In this document: in pieces, positions 20,117 through 29,744 of the stretch | Numbering within the stretch: the stretch's first letter is position 1 | Layout: each line of letters opens with the position of its first letter | Source: Zygaena filipendulae | Taxonomy: Eukaryota; Arthropoda; Insecta; Lepidoptera; Zygaenidae | NCBI GenBank assembly: GCA_907165275.2 | Contig: OU015655.1 | Span: forward strand, 5,468,501-5,532,500 | DNA: 64,000 nucleotides | Direction: 5' to 3' | Translations under genes and position numbers: made by a program | The notes under the pieces: model-generated | What the model was told of the DNA's origin: nothing | Databases searched by the model: none | Seen by the model: the letters and a program-made list of their open reading frames with translations, nothing else

Positions 20117-22546
20117 ATGGCTCAAAGTGTTCAGGTGATACCGAAAGATATTCTAAATTTAATACCAAAATATGATGGAGAGCCCAACTTACTAAATCTT
20201 TTTATTAAAAAATGTGAATACGTTTTGGTTAACTTTGGTGGTCCAAATAATCCGGTACAATTATCTTACGTTTTCCAATGTATTACAAGTAGATTAACTG
20301 GTAGAGCTGCCGCTCTCCTTAGTGAGAGGGATGACATTAATAGTTGGAATACATTACGAGGGGTTTTCATTCAACATTTTGGAGATCCACGTTCGGAGGA
20401 ATGTGTCGCGATTGAGTTAGAATCATTAAAAATAAAAAATGGCGAATCTTATATCGATTTCTGCAAAAGGGTACAAAACGTACGCAGTACATTATTTTCA
20501 AAAGTGAATTTACTCGTAGATGAAGGTGTTAAAGCCGCAAAGATGATTATTTATAACAAAGCTGCTTTCGATGTTTTTCTTTTTAATTTGCCAAAAGAAT
20601 TTATCAGGCTTATAAGGTTAAGATTGACGCCACCTAACCTTACTTTAGAAAACGCATTAGCAATAGTAACAGAAGAAGTTAATGTTCAGTTTCAATACGA
20701 CTCAAAAAATAAAGATAAACCAAATTATAAGAATTTTCAGCTGTCAAATTCAGCACAAAATTCTTCTTTTCATCAAAATCATGCTAAATTTGCGCAGCCA
20801 ATAAATAATAACTTTGGTTTTAAAATACCAGCACCGCAACTGCCGATGCAACAAAAGTTTAAATTTGGTTTTTCTCCTTATGGTAACCGAAATAATTTTA
20901 ACCTTCCACAAGGGGGATACCGACCTCAATTTAATAATAGTCATGGTAATCCCAATTTTAAATTCGGCATCCCGCAAGGAGGATACCGTCCTCAATTTAA
21001 CAATAACAACCAAAATTTTAAATTCGGCATTCCGCAAGGAGGCTATCGTTCACAATTTAATAATAATAACCCAAACTTTAAATTTGGTATTCCGCAAGGG
21101 TACCGCTCACAATTAAATAATAATCCTCACTTCAATAAACCTGTTCAAAAGCTAGATTATAATACTGATGTGTCGATGCGTACTGCACCACCACTAAAAC
21201 AAAACTTTATCGAAGGTTCACAGCAAAATGTTTTTCATAATAATGAACTTTATGACTACGACTATAGCCCTGATTATTGTGACAATAATGATATACCTGT
21301 ATACAACGAATATGATGAGAACCAGTATGCCGAATACGAACAAGAACAACCGTTACAAAATGATGAGAAAGTTTTTGAGACATATTACCTAGAAACGGCC
21401 TCAGATACATACCAACAGCCCGTAACAATACATCTTAATTTCGATAGTACTCTGAGACTCCCACATATAGAAATCCCCGAAATAAATTCACGATTTATGA
21501 TCGACACGGGCAGCACGCGATCTTTCATTAGTCCCGCAAAAGCTAACGAGTTCTTTTCAAATTATAAAATTTACGAACCATTTCAGGTAGTTAGTGCACA
21601 TACTAGCAGCCATCATAATGAAGCCATACTTATACCTTCATTAAAGACGCTAAAAAACAACACTATGCACAAATTTTACATATTTCAAGTAGACGATCGA
21701 TATGATGGTTTAATCGGTTCAGACTTACTAAAACAACTAGACGCTACTATCGATATGAAAAATCAAGTATTACATACGTGCGATACAGACATACCTATTC
21801 TGTATAAACCATTACATGAAGTTCGATTAGATCCTCGCAGCGAAACCCGCGTTAAGGTACCTACAACCTTAGGACACGGTCAGGAAACTTTAGAGAAAAC
21901 CGATTTTGGTTTAGGAGCTCGGATGACACGTGCTCTTATTAATTGTACTAATGGATTAGCTTATACTGTTATTCAAAATAAATCAGACAAAGTAGGGACA
22001 ACAAAGTTTCGCAAACCATTACAAACAGAAAAGTATGACTCTAGTAATACACTGAAAACAAATAAACTTGACTATGATAATTATGAGACAGATAAAATTT
22101 TAGTTGACAATCCGACAAGACTTCGTTTAGATCACATGAATAACGAAGAAATAAATACAAACGCCGATGCCTTACCTAGGATAAAATTAAACGTCCTTCA
22201 CAAAAATGATTCAAGCTCATTAGTCGTAAATGTGGACGGAAGACAACGAAAAGGAAATAAAAATAGTAATTTGAACCCTAAAAGCCCAATAAAAAATTCA
22301 TCCGAATCCGATTTTAAGGTTGAATTAGACGATAAAAATATCAGACGTAGTAAGGATAAACCTCACTATGAAAAAACTGTGGTAACCGGGGAAATACCGC
22401 GAAATGTAGTAGCAGTACGACTTAAAAGGAGAAACGCTAAAAACTCAATTAAAAATATTAAACGCCCTCCGCAGGCAAGGCCAGCTCGTTCTCCTACTAC
22501 TGATGACGACGAGCCAATGTCAAGGCCTTCAACTGCACCGACTTGA
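20117..22546 (+). CDS. gag: Gag-protease fusion protein with Pol remnants
   Basis: 809 residues. Residues about 1-205 look like an errantiviral capsid region (IPKYDGEPNLLNLFIKKCEY near the start, SWNTLRGVFIQHFGD further on). Residues about 260-335 are N/Q/G-rich, with four repeats of about 19 residues around PQGGYR in place of a zinc knuckle. An aspartic protease follows, with the catalytic MIDTGS at residues 461-466 and the family's second motif, LIGSDLL, near 535. The frame then reaches RLDHMNNEE, which normally precedes reverse transcriptase, and jumps to NTNADALPRI, which resembles the end of RNase H. About 120 further residues include a basic tail and no integrase motifs. Gag and protease share one frame, whereas errantiviruses usually need a -1 frameshift. 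The start fits well (AAAATGG). It probably still makes particles' structural protein but cannot copy itself. Confidence 0.93.
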   Translation: MAQSVQVIPKDILNLIPKYDGEPNLLNLFIKKCEYVLVNFGGPNNPVQLSYVFQCITSRLTGRAAALLSERDDINSWNTLRGVFIQHFGDPRSEECVAIELESLKIKNGESYIDFCKRVQNVRSTLFSKVNLLVDEGVKAAKMIIYNKAAFDVFLFNLPKEFIRLIRLRLTPPNLTLENALAIVTEEVNVQFQYDSKNKDKPNYKNFQLSNSAQNSSFHQNHAKFAQPINNNFGFKIPAPQLPMQQKFKFGFSPYGNRNNFNLPQGGYRPQFNNSHGNPNFKFGIPQGGYRPQFNNNNQNFKFGIPQGGYRSQFNNNNPNFKFGIPQGYRSQLNNNPHFNKPVQKLDYNTDVSMRTAPPLKQNFIEGSQQNVFHNNELYDYDYSPDYCDNNDIPVYNEYDENQYAEYEQEQPLQNDEKVFETYYLETASDTYQQPVTIHLNFDSTLRLPHIEIPEINSRFMIDTGSTRSFISPAKANEFFSNYKIYEPFQVVSAHTSSHHNEAILIPSLKTLKNNTMHKFYIFQVDDRYDGLIGSDLLKQLDATIDMKNQVLHTCDTDIPILYKPLHEVRLDPRSETRVKVPTTLGHGQETLEKTDFGLGARMTRALINCTNGLAYTVIQNKSDKVGTTKFRKPLQTEKYDSSNTLKTNKLDYDNYETDKILVDNPTRLRLDHMNNEEINTNADALPRIKLNVLHKNDSSSLVVNVDGRQRKGNKNSNLNPKSPIKNSSESDFKVELDDKNIRRSKDKPHYEKTVVTGEIPRNVVAVRLKRRNAKNSIKNIKRPPQARPARSPTTDDDEPMSRPSTAPT
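20134..20135 (+). promoter_or_regulatory. Candidate splice donor for env mRNA
   Basis: TTCAG|GTGATA falls 18 bases after the gag ATG. In several errantiviruses the env mRNA is spliced from near the gag start to the end of pol, so this is a plausible donor. Candidate acceptors CAG, AAG and CAG end at 22474, 22479 and 22484, and the first has a pyrimidine-rich lead-in. Not proven by sequence alone. Confidence 0.4.
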
Positions 22547-24212
22547 TAGTAATCCTGGTGTACTACCCCTGAAACAAGGAACTGCCGTAGTAAGCCATAA
22601 TAAGTGGATCATTATTAAAACCTTGAACCTACAAATTATTCAAGACGACCTTATGTCAAATTCAAATAAATATATACAACTCAATTCCTTAGTTAAGCTT
22701 AATTTTAACAGTACTCCTTACGATAGGATATGTAATTATAAGATACAAGTAGAGTACATACAAAATTTAACATTAAGCAAGCTTAAACAATTATTTCCAA
22801 TCGCTAGAGTTAAAAGAGGTCTTTTAAACCCTTTAGGTTCTATTATAAAAATATTAACCGGAAATTTAGACAACGAAGACGCTGTTAAATATAACCAAAT
22901 TATAGAAAATATTAAAGTAAATCAACAAAACCTTAATAAAAGGGTAACGTTGATCTCTGAAATAGTTCAAAGCGTAACGAATGTTACTAAATCTATAAAC
23001 AATAATTTAATACAACTTGATGTTCAGTCAAAAATCTTGCAAAGCGAATTGGACCATTTGAAAATAAAGGAACAAAAGTATTTCATAGAAAATAACATTA
23101 TTAATACATATTATTTACTTTTACATAATTTCCAATGTATTCTCACCCAATTAAATGAAATTGAAACTGCGATTGCTTTCAGTAAATTAGGAACTCTACA
23201 TCAATCCATTATAGACTCTACTAAGTTGTTATTAGCTTTAAGCGATATTGAAAAACATGAAAAATTAACATATACAGTAAGTTTGGAAAATCTTGTAAAA
23301 ATAGAGCAAACTATTACATTAAAGTCATTCATCCATGATAATCAGATAGCGTTTCTGTTAGAGGTACCACTGGTAAGAAAAGAAATTTTTATATACTACA
23401 AATTGTACCCTCTACCTGTTTTCCGTGATCCAAATACTTTTGTAATATTACCCAAATATCCTTACCTATTAGTAAAGGGATCACTAACGAAGCCACTCTC
23501 ACAACCATGTCAAAAATTCGAGAAATCCTACTTCGTGTGCTCCGCAGAAAATGTATACGAGTCTATCCAAGATCACTGTATTGCAAATTTATTTAACTTC
23601 ATAGAGAATACTAGCACCTGTGACGTTATTCCGATCAAAATTGAAGATATTAAAATACAACAAATTCAACCCAATCAATGGATATTATATGCGAGATCAA
23701 ACACTTTATTGCGAAGAGTATGTCGAAGCCAAGTTTTCCCTCAGAATATTCAAGGCACTTATATAATTACAATAGATGACGATTGTCTCGTAAAAATTGG
23801 TGGTTTCACAATAAAACTAAGACAGTCCGATTTAAAGGAAGCAACTCATACAGGACTACCCATTGTAAATTTGCCTTTGATAAACTTTACAAATGCTGAA
23901 AGAAAGCCTGTCAATCTGGAAGGAGTGGATTTCAGTAACCTACAGTATCTTACATACGAATTGAAGAAAAGTGATGTGGAAAGTGAAAATAATATAAGTG
24001 AAAATAATATCGTATCATTAAAAAGTGTTAGCGTTTGGACAGTTATATTGTATTTAGTAATAGGCATTGTTTTAATTTACTTCATGTTTCACTTTCGCGG
24101 AACTATAACAATGAAACTTTGCGGAAATCGAAATTCTTCAAATCCTGCGAATTTGAATAATTTCGAACTTGCGGGGGGACGAGTCATGTTGACGGTACCA
24201 AGTACTGAATAA
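22503..24212 (+). CDS. env: Envelope fusion protein, baculovirus-F/errantivirus type
   Basis: 569 residues from the first ATG, overlapping the end of gag by 44 bases in another frame. RVKR at residues 102-105 is a furin-type cleavage site. The next residues, GLLNPLGSIIKILTGNLD, match the fusion peptide region of baculovirus F proteins and errantiviral Env. A heptad-like helical region follows at about 130-190. One membrane anchor (WTVILYLVIGIVLIYFM) covers about 511-531, leaving a 38-residue inner tail. No signal peptide follows the first ATG. However, the codons just upstream in the same frame are leucine-rich, so the true start probably comes from a spliced leader. The C-terminal 10 codons and the stop lie inside the 3' LTR. 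The frame is intact and could still be expressed. Role known for the family: membrane fusion and particle entry. Confidence 0.93.
   Translation: MTTSQCQGLQLHRLDSNPGVLPLKQGTAVVSHNKWIIIKTLNLQIIQDDLMSNSNKYIQLNSLVKLNFNSTPYDRICNYKIQVEYIQNLTLSKLKQLFPIARVKRGLLNPLGSIIKILTGNLDNEDAVKYNQIIENIKVNQQNLNKRVTLISEIVQSVTNVTKSINNNLIQLDVQSKILQSELDHLKIKEQKYFIENNIINTYYLLLHNFQCILTQLNEIETAIAFSKLGTLHQSIIDSTKLLLALSDIEKHEKLTYTVSLENLVKIEQTITLKSFIHDNQIAFLLEVPLVRKEIFIYYKLYPLPVFRDPNTFVILPKYPYLLVKGSLTKPLSQPCQKFEKSYFVCSAENVYESIQDHCIANLFNFIENTSTCDVIPIKIEDIKIQQIQPNQWILYARSNTLLRRVCRSQVFPQNIQGTYIITIDDDCLVKIGGFTIKLRQSDLKEATHTGLPIVNLPLINFTNAERKPVNLEGVDFSNLQYLTYELKKSDVESENNISENNIVSLKSVSVWTVILYLVIGIVLIYFMFHFRGTITMKLCGNRNSSNPANLNNFELAGGRVMLTVPSTE
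24171..24181 (+). promoter_or_regulatory. Polypurine tract
   Basis: GCGGGGGGACG directly precedes the 3' LTR, the expected place for the plus-strand primer. It is inside the env frame. Confidence 0.7.
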
Positions 24213-24482
24213 TTTCTCTATATTATAAATATTATCATACTGTGACAACGACCGGGTGGCCAGCCACAGACGCTGAGCAAGCATTCCCGCTACACGGCGA
24301 AGTCCATCCGCCCTATAGAGATAAGGTGCTAGGAATTAAGAATAATGTACTCATGTACTCATGTTAGTTTTAATGTTAGTTTTAAGCATTCATTCTTATT
24401 GTAACGGTCATACAATAAAGACGTATTAAAATGAATTAAATTGCTTTTTAAAAAGCGGTCCTGGATCTACCGTGATTTGTCT
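24182..24482 (+). repeat. 3' LTR
   Basis: 301 bp, with no difference from the 5' LTR found by eye. It supplies the env stop codon (24210-24212) and the AATAAA at 24414-24419. It is followed by the AGAT target duplication. Confidence 0.93.
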
Positions 24483-24486
24483 AGAT

Positions 24487-25149
24487 ATGCATAAAGGTCA
24501 CAACAATGTCAGTTTTGGCTACAGATGTCGAATTATGTAAATAAATGTGTAAGGGAGCTCCAAAGTTGGCGGCTAAAGACTAAAGTTAGTAATAAATGAG
24601 GCAGAACATCAGTTTAAATACCTACCTACCACGAAAACGGCTTCCGACGGAGTGATCGTTAATAAAATACTAATTGTAAGCCTTTTCTTTAAAGCACGCT
24701 CATATAAAATATAGATTTATAATATATACCGACCAAAGATTTATGGTAAAACTAATTAGAAAACAACGTCTTAGAAATCTCAAAAGTACGTATAATTAAT
24801 ATATTATGATTTAAATTTTGAAAATTACAAAATAAGGTAAATTATAGTAACTTGAACTTATCTATAAAAGGGGTGTTGTTCCATACTGTTACCCTTCTGT
24901 TGGGGAATAATAAACACATATAATATTTAATAATAAACAGATATATTATACATCTTAGTAATGCTGTATCTATGGTTAAGGGACAGCATATTTTGAAACG
25001 TGGGCTTTGTATTTCAGAGCCAGAACATTGAGTCACGTCACGGATTCTGACTCACGATTACCATAACATGCCGTGGTACGATAACGTGCTGTAAAAATTG
25101 TTGAAGGCTTAAAGATATAGGGGGAATTATAAGACTATATTATGATGTA
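24487..25149. other. Unique host flank of the retroelement
   Basis: No repeat or gene was recognised. This is the sequence to use for locating the empty allele. Confidence 0.45.
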
Positions 25150-25290
25150 ATAGCTGTGCTCTCCCTAAAGTTCCCGCGGGAATTCCGAGATAAAAAGTGA
25201 TGTGTATGCAAAAGTTTATGACTATCGGCAGTTAAGGCGTGAAAGCGTAACCGTCAAACAAATAAACTCCCTTTTGCATTTACTTATATA
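25150..25290 (-). mobile_element. Helitron-like element, internally reduced
   Basis: TAGCTGTGCTCTCCC replaces the normal hairpin end. AGTTCCCGCGGGAATTCCGAG and GCAGTTAAGGCGTGAAAGCG then follow the main family in minus orientation. Confidence 0.6.
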
Positions 25291-25315
25291 TACAAATTTC
25301 ACAAGCAGTACGAAC

Positions 25316-25353
25316 CGCCGGATTGTTATACCTATAGGTATAACAATCCGGCG
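25316..25353. repeat. 38-base perfect palindrome
   Basis: CGCCGGATTGTTATACC, then TATA, then the exact complement GGTATAACAATCCGGCG. There are no mismatches. It directly abuts the 5' end of a SINE. Confidence 0.95.
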
Positions 25354-25632
25354 ACTAGGTTGGCACATGATGACGCGTTCACGCTAATCGATAGGTTCCA
25401 GGTTCGATTCTTGGTGACGGTGGACTTTGTGTGATAAACACAGGGTTCCAATTTCCAGTCTGGGCGTGATTATCTATATCTATAGTTTGATATTTGATAT
25501 AATATGTGAAATAATATCTAATATATGTAGATATCCTACGTTTATTTGGTTCCGCGACATAAGCTTATACACTAATGTGGGATGGAGTAGATCAGCTGTG
25601 TGTTGTTAAGTGTTGTTATAATTATTATTATT
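25354..25632 (+). mobile_element. tRNA-derived SINE, copy 1
   Basis: A tRNA-like head with B box GGTTCGATTCT (25401-25411) is followed by the family's signature TTTGTGTGATAAACACAGGG, TTCCAATTTCCAGTCTGGGC and GACATAAGCTTA. A GTGGGATGGAGTAGATC block and a TTATTATT tail close it. The A box is eroded. Confidence 0.8.
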
Positions 25633-26041
25633 AATTTATTTACATTTATCTTAAAATTAGGCTTTTTACAATATACATTTATAAAATAATAATAATTATT
25701 ATTATTATTACAATAATCGGACAACGAAGATATTTGTAAGACCCAGTATTATTTACCTTTTTCTTCTTATATATAGAGAAAAAGGTAATATTGCTTATCC
25801 TCGTAGCCATATGGTTAACCATTTGCGTTATACGTTACCTACTTAGTACTGGCGTTCGCTTGCCCACATGGTCACAATTGTAACCTAAACCATGACTTAG
25901 TTCGGACCCAGCTCATTGCTCTAACGAATGCTTGGCCGTTAATCTGCAGATTACTCAGGGAAACTACGGATTAAAGAGTTCAACCGAAACAATTTTTAGC
26001 ACTTAAACGGATTCGGCTAGGTTTATGTATTACTTTTATTA
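25633..26041. other. (AAT)-rich tract and unique DNA
   Basis: (ATT)n runs occur around 25620-25720. The part at about 25790-26020 is unique and not coding as far as I can see. Confidence 0.45.
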
Positions 26042-26216
26042 TTAGCTGCGCCCCGAAGTTTTACCCTTGTGAGATGTGGAATTTCCGCAGGAATATGTAT
26101 AAGTAACCTAAGTTACTTCTTTTAACATACTTCCAGTGAGAGTCCCGTTAAAATCGATCCAGCCGTTTCAGAGATTAGCTGAAACAGACAGACAGACAAA
26201 AATTAAAAAAATAGAT
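26042..26216 (-). mobile_element. Helitron-like element, GAGATTAGCTGAAACAGACAG family
   Basis: TTAGCTGCGCCCCGAAG stands at the left. GTCCCGTTAAAATCGATCCA and AGCCGTTTCAGAGATTAGC are shared with the copies at 34.5 and 41.0 kb. Confidence 0.65.
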
Positions 26217-27304
26217 TTTTTATTTAAGTACCGTATCTATTTTCATACGCATTTAGTGAAAAGCTGTTAATTTGGAATTACATACAGATAGTTACTTCAA
26301 TTTTATTTATATGTAAGTATAGATGTATAGGTGTATAGATCTGAAAACGGTGATATTAGAACAATAACGGTGACATAAACATAAGAAATGCGACTCCGTC
26401 TGAAAGATTTTAATTATTATTTTATAACATTCGCTTCTTTGGATACTCCCGAGTAGGTTGCCATGTTTCATGAATTAAAAAAGCTACTAGGATTTTCTTT
26501 ATTTTAATTTTGATTACAAAAATATGACATAAAATAAGCTGTAATAATATGATTGATGAATTGGCTGATACCGGCAATTTTATCTGCGTTTCACAAAATC
26601 GGTTCTGTAGTTCTAGAGGTAAATAATAAAGGTATAAGAACAAAAGCAAAAAAAACAACCTTCATAAATATTCACAGAGCGTAAATAAAATTGAACATTA
26701 ATTAAGATTGATCGTGGGTTTAGGGCACCCACTGAATAATGTAAAATATAAATAAACAATAAGTCACACAATACGAATTTCCTTGTTTGTATGCACAAAG
26801 TACTTTATTTTCCACATTATAGGTACGTATACGAATGACTAAGATGATGCATCTGTAGCTATATTTTGATATTCATATTTAAGGTGATCGGTGTACCTAA
26901 GTAGATGGTAGAGTACTATGACCTCGAAGCGTGCACAAGTGGACGCTTATCGCATTATGAAGATAAACAAACCAATGAACCGCTTAATGTTCACTATTAA
27001 GCACTAGAGCGAGTAATAAAAATATATTACCAACCTCCTCCCATACTCACTGAGCTACATGCAACAGTCACGCGACGCCGCCGACGCCTATTCCTGCAGT
27101 GACGTGATCACTCCTCCTAATTTCAAAGACTTTATTTCAGGTAGATACTTTGTCCACGGCCGAATCTTACGTATCGCTTTCTTTAGAGACACAATTGCCT
27201 TGGGAAAGCAAACTATAGAATAGTTATTAAGACCCTTACTTCTCTACTAGCACCATCCGTTATAAAAAACCATATATAAATCTTCCAAGATATTTTATAG
27301 AACA
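26217..27304. other. Unique DNA, no gene recognised
   Basis: AT-rich with only chance frames. The part at about 27030-27110 is GC-richer. Confidence 0.4.
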
Positions 27305-27490
27305 CTAGCTATCCCGCGCGGTTTCACCCACGATAATTTCGAAGTTCCCGCGGGATTGTTCCATACAAACTTTGCAACCCATTTTCATCCCCCTAGGGGT
27401 TGAATTTGCAAAAATCCTTTCTTATCAGATGCCTACGTCATATAAAGAACACACCCTCCAAGTTCAGGTGTCTACGATCAGCGGTTTAGG
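27305..27490 (-). mobile_element. Helitron-like element, CCCCTAGGGGTTGAATTTGC family
   Basis: CTAGCTATCCCGCGCGG at the left is the shared 3' end. The interior (TTCATCCCCCTAGGGG, TTGAATTTGCAAAAATCC) is unlike the other copies in this window, so it is a further subfamily. Confidence 0.65.
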
Positions 27491-27954
27491 CTGTGCGTTG
27501 ATCCATCAGTCATTCGGGACAAAGCATTTTATATGTATAAATAATCGCAGTGAGGATATTTAGGTATATATGTGAATTGATAAAATTTGCGTTTCGTTAC
27601 TACAAGAAAAACAGAAATAGTGTATAACAGAAAAGTAATGAACAGTGGATACATTTTTCACCTTACGCCCATGTGAATGTAGCGAAATGGCTAAGCCACA
27701 TATTTGACTATAAGGTGTAGAGTTTGTGAAGTTAGGCGTCGTAGAGTTAGGGCGTGTAGAGTTAGAACTTGGCTCTACATGAGGTCTGATAACTTTTTAC
27801 AGCGAGTCATATGTCTCGTCTTGGCAAAATTTTACATGAAAATGTTTTGGTGGGATTATTTAATTACCTAAACTTATTAATTTAGAACTGAAATAACAGG
27901 AACCCATGACACAGGATTAACCTAGTTTGGATAGCGTCAGATGTTATATCTTAC
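27491..27954. other. Unique DNA with a short GTAGAGTTAG repeat
   Basis: GTAGAGTTTG, GTAGAGTTAG and GTAGAGTTAG occur within 27715-27770. No gene was recognised. Confidence 0.45.
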
Positions 27955-28109
27955 ACGGTTATAAAGCCAAAGCCGCTTCCGCTCCGGGACAAAACTACTG
28001 AACCGATTTTCATGCGGTTTTCACCAATAGATAGAGTGATTCATGAGAAAGGTTTATATCTATAGTTTAACCTGAAATTACCGCGGGTGCAACCTTGGGG
28101 GACAGCTAG
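27955..28109 (+). mobile_element. Helitron-like element
   Basis: It ends GGGGGACAGCTAG. The interior AACCGATTTTCATGCGGTTT block marks another subfamily with the common tail. Confidence 0.65.
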
Positions 28110-28681
28110 TAAACTAATTTTTAGACCTTCGGGGGAATATTAAATTCTTAGCTGTTGTCCGTCATGCGTTTAGTACTGTCGGTGAAAAGTGTCGCTTTTC
28201 ACCAGCTTTTTACATTATGAAACTGATTCGATTCCATTGAAGTCATTCCCCTGAAACTTGACATTGCAAAATCTGACAGCTAACGGCTTTCAGTTCACAA
28301 TGGTTACATCTGGTAGGTACTGACGTCGTCTTATCGCTAAGAAGGAAATAAATGAAGTGATTTTTTTTCCCAACTTGAGCAAGTGCTTTGTGTTTTTATT
28401 TGGAAAAGAATATAATTTTATGGTTCGGAAGGTATTTAGGTATTTAGTTAGGCTTATACTCTTTCATCAATGACTTTTTCAATAAAATTTGTTTTGACAG
28501 AACCGGTCTCAATGTCTACATAATATAGCTTTCTTAATGGGTTTTATAGGCTTCTACGATAAAATATTTTTTATTTAATATCATATTATGACTTTGTTTA
28601 TTCACAATTAAATAAGTTTATAAGCCAGATACAGGTATAAAAACAAACACAACATTTATGAAATAGAAAATTTGTGTATTC
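28110..28681. other. Unique DNA, nothing recognised
   Basis: Contains the inverted pair GGTGAAAAG / CTTTTCACC near 28180-28205 and no other structure. Confidence 0.4.
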
Positions 28682-28965
28682 GCCGACCCGATTGGCGCAG
28701 TGGGTCACCAAGGCACCCGCTAATCCGGGGTCCGGGTTCGATTCCCGGTGGGGGTGGGTTTTGTGTGATGAACACAGGGTTCCATTTTCCAGTCTGGGCA
28801 TGCTTGTATAGTATAATATACTTATTTAATAATATGTAGTATATAAGTATGTAATAGTAATAATAATAATATACTACGTGTTGCTTGGTTTCCACGACAC
28901 AAGCTTAGTGTGAGATGAAGTAGATCTGTGTGTTGTGAAGTGGATTATTATTATTATTATTGCAT
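28682..28965 (+). mobile_element. tRNA-derived SINE, copy 2 (best preserved)
   Basis: A box TGGCGCAGTGGG (28693-28704) and B box GGTTCGATTCC (28735-28745) are both good RNA polymerase III promoter boxes. GTGTGATGAACACAGGGTTC, TTTTCCAGTCTGGGC, ACGACACAAGCTTAG, and then AGTAGATCTGTGTGTTGTG with an (ATT)n tail complete the element. It is not a tRNA gene: the cloverleaf arms do not close. Confidence 0.85.
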
Positions 28966-29744
28966 ACAAACTTAAACTAATTTAGAAATGGTTTTTGATA
29001 GAGTATCCTGTTAATCATCATCATCATAATCTTTCTCCCAAACTGTGTGGCAACCATGACATTTTGGGGAACTGATGTCCAAGGAGGTAAATAGGTTTCA
29101 AGCGCGGAAAACCTATTGTTGTAAATGTAAACCAATACACGTCAAAGGGTGCAAAACTTTTTAATTGGCATAATATCGCCTCTATTTAGCTGAAACTTAG
29201 AGTGATCAGTGATGAAGATGAAGTTAATATAAATATAAAGCAATAAATTACCATAAATTATAGCACTAAATGCGTGTGTAGGTAGCCATTTGTTACGATC
29301 ATATAATATGATTTAGATTGTATAGTCACGAAATACGGTTAGGCATCTAGTTGTTGTAGGTACCTACTCTGCGTGCTTTGTTATAACTCGACATTTGAGC
29401 TACTATGAATATTTAGCGAATAGCGTGACTACTGTTTTATATTTTCTTTTTGATATTTTCATGGCTAATATTTTATATTTTTCTTAGTATTCTTCCGCCA
29501 TTTCAAACAAAAGCTATTTATTGATTTTTAAATAGGAACATATTTTATTAGGCAGGTCTTCAGTTCTTACTTCTGAGTTGGAATTCAGATGCCAGTGAGA
29601 TATTATGTAGGTACTTGCCAATATTTTTATTAAAATATTTTGCTTATCTTGCAATACTTACAATTCGCTTGACCCAAATTAAATATCTTTTCAAGGATCA
29701 GACAATTTTAGTAACGTAAAAATCTGGAGATTTGTTAACTGGTG
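28966..29744. other. Unique DNA, nothing recognised
   Basis: AT-rich, without repeat ends or coding segments that I can support. Confidence 0.4.

Larger units (their letters stand above)
19037..24486 (+). mobile_element. Errantivirus-type endogenous retroelement, pol-deleted
   Basis: Two 301-bp LTRs enclose 4.84 kb, and the whole is flanked by AGAT at 19037-19040 and 24483-24486. The internal order is primer-binding site, long leader, Gag-protease frame, Env frame and polypurine tract. This is the layout of insect errantiviruses (gypsy, 17.6, TED group of Metaviridae), which are usually 7-8 kb. About 2.5 kb is missing here: reverse transcriptase, nearly all of RNase H, and the integrase core. 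The LTRs read as identical base for base by eye and the two long frames are open, so the insertion looks young. It must have relied on enzymes from a related complete element. Confidence 0.93.

Noticed and set aside
20750..21428. Frames of 73-100 residues on both strands inside gag
   Set aside because: They are shadows of the Gag repeat region in other frames.
23846..24067. 73-residue minus frame inside env
   Set aside because: Shadow frame of the Env membrane-proximal region.
22503..24212. Env as a host-domesticated gene
   Set aside because: It lies between identical LTRs of a young insertion and ends inside the LTR, so there is no sign of separate host use.
28684..28757. A tRNA gene
   Set aside because: A and B boxes are present, but the acceptor and anticodon arms do not pair and the unit continues into the SINE body.
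28598..28895. Frames of 67 and 79 residues, and similar ones at 47034-47264
   Set aside because: They are translations across the tRNA-derived SINE; the recurrent peptides reflect the repeat, not a gene.
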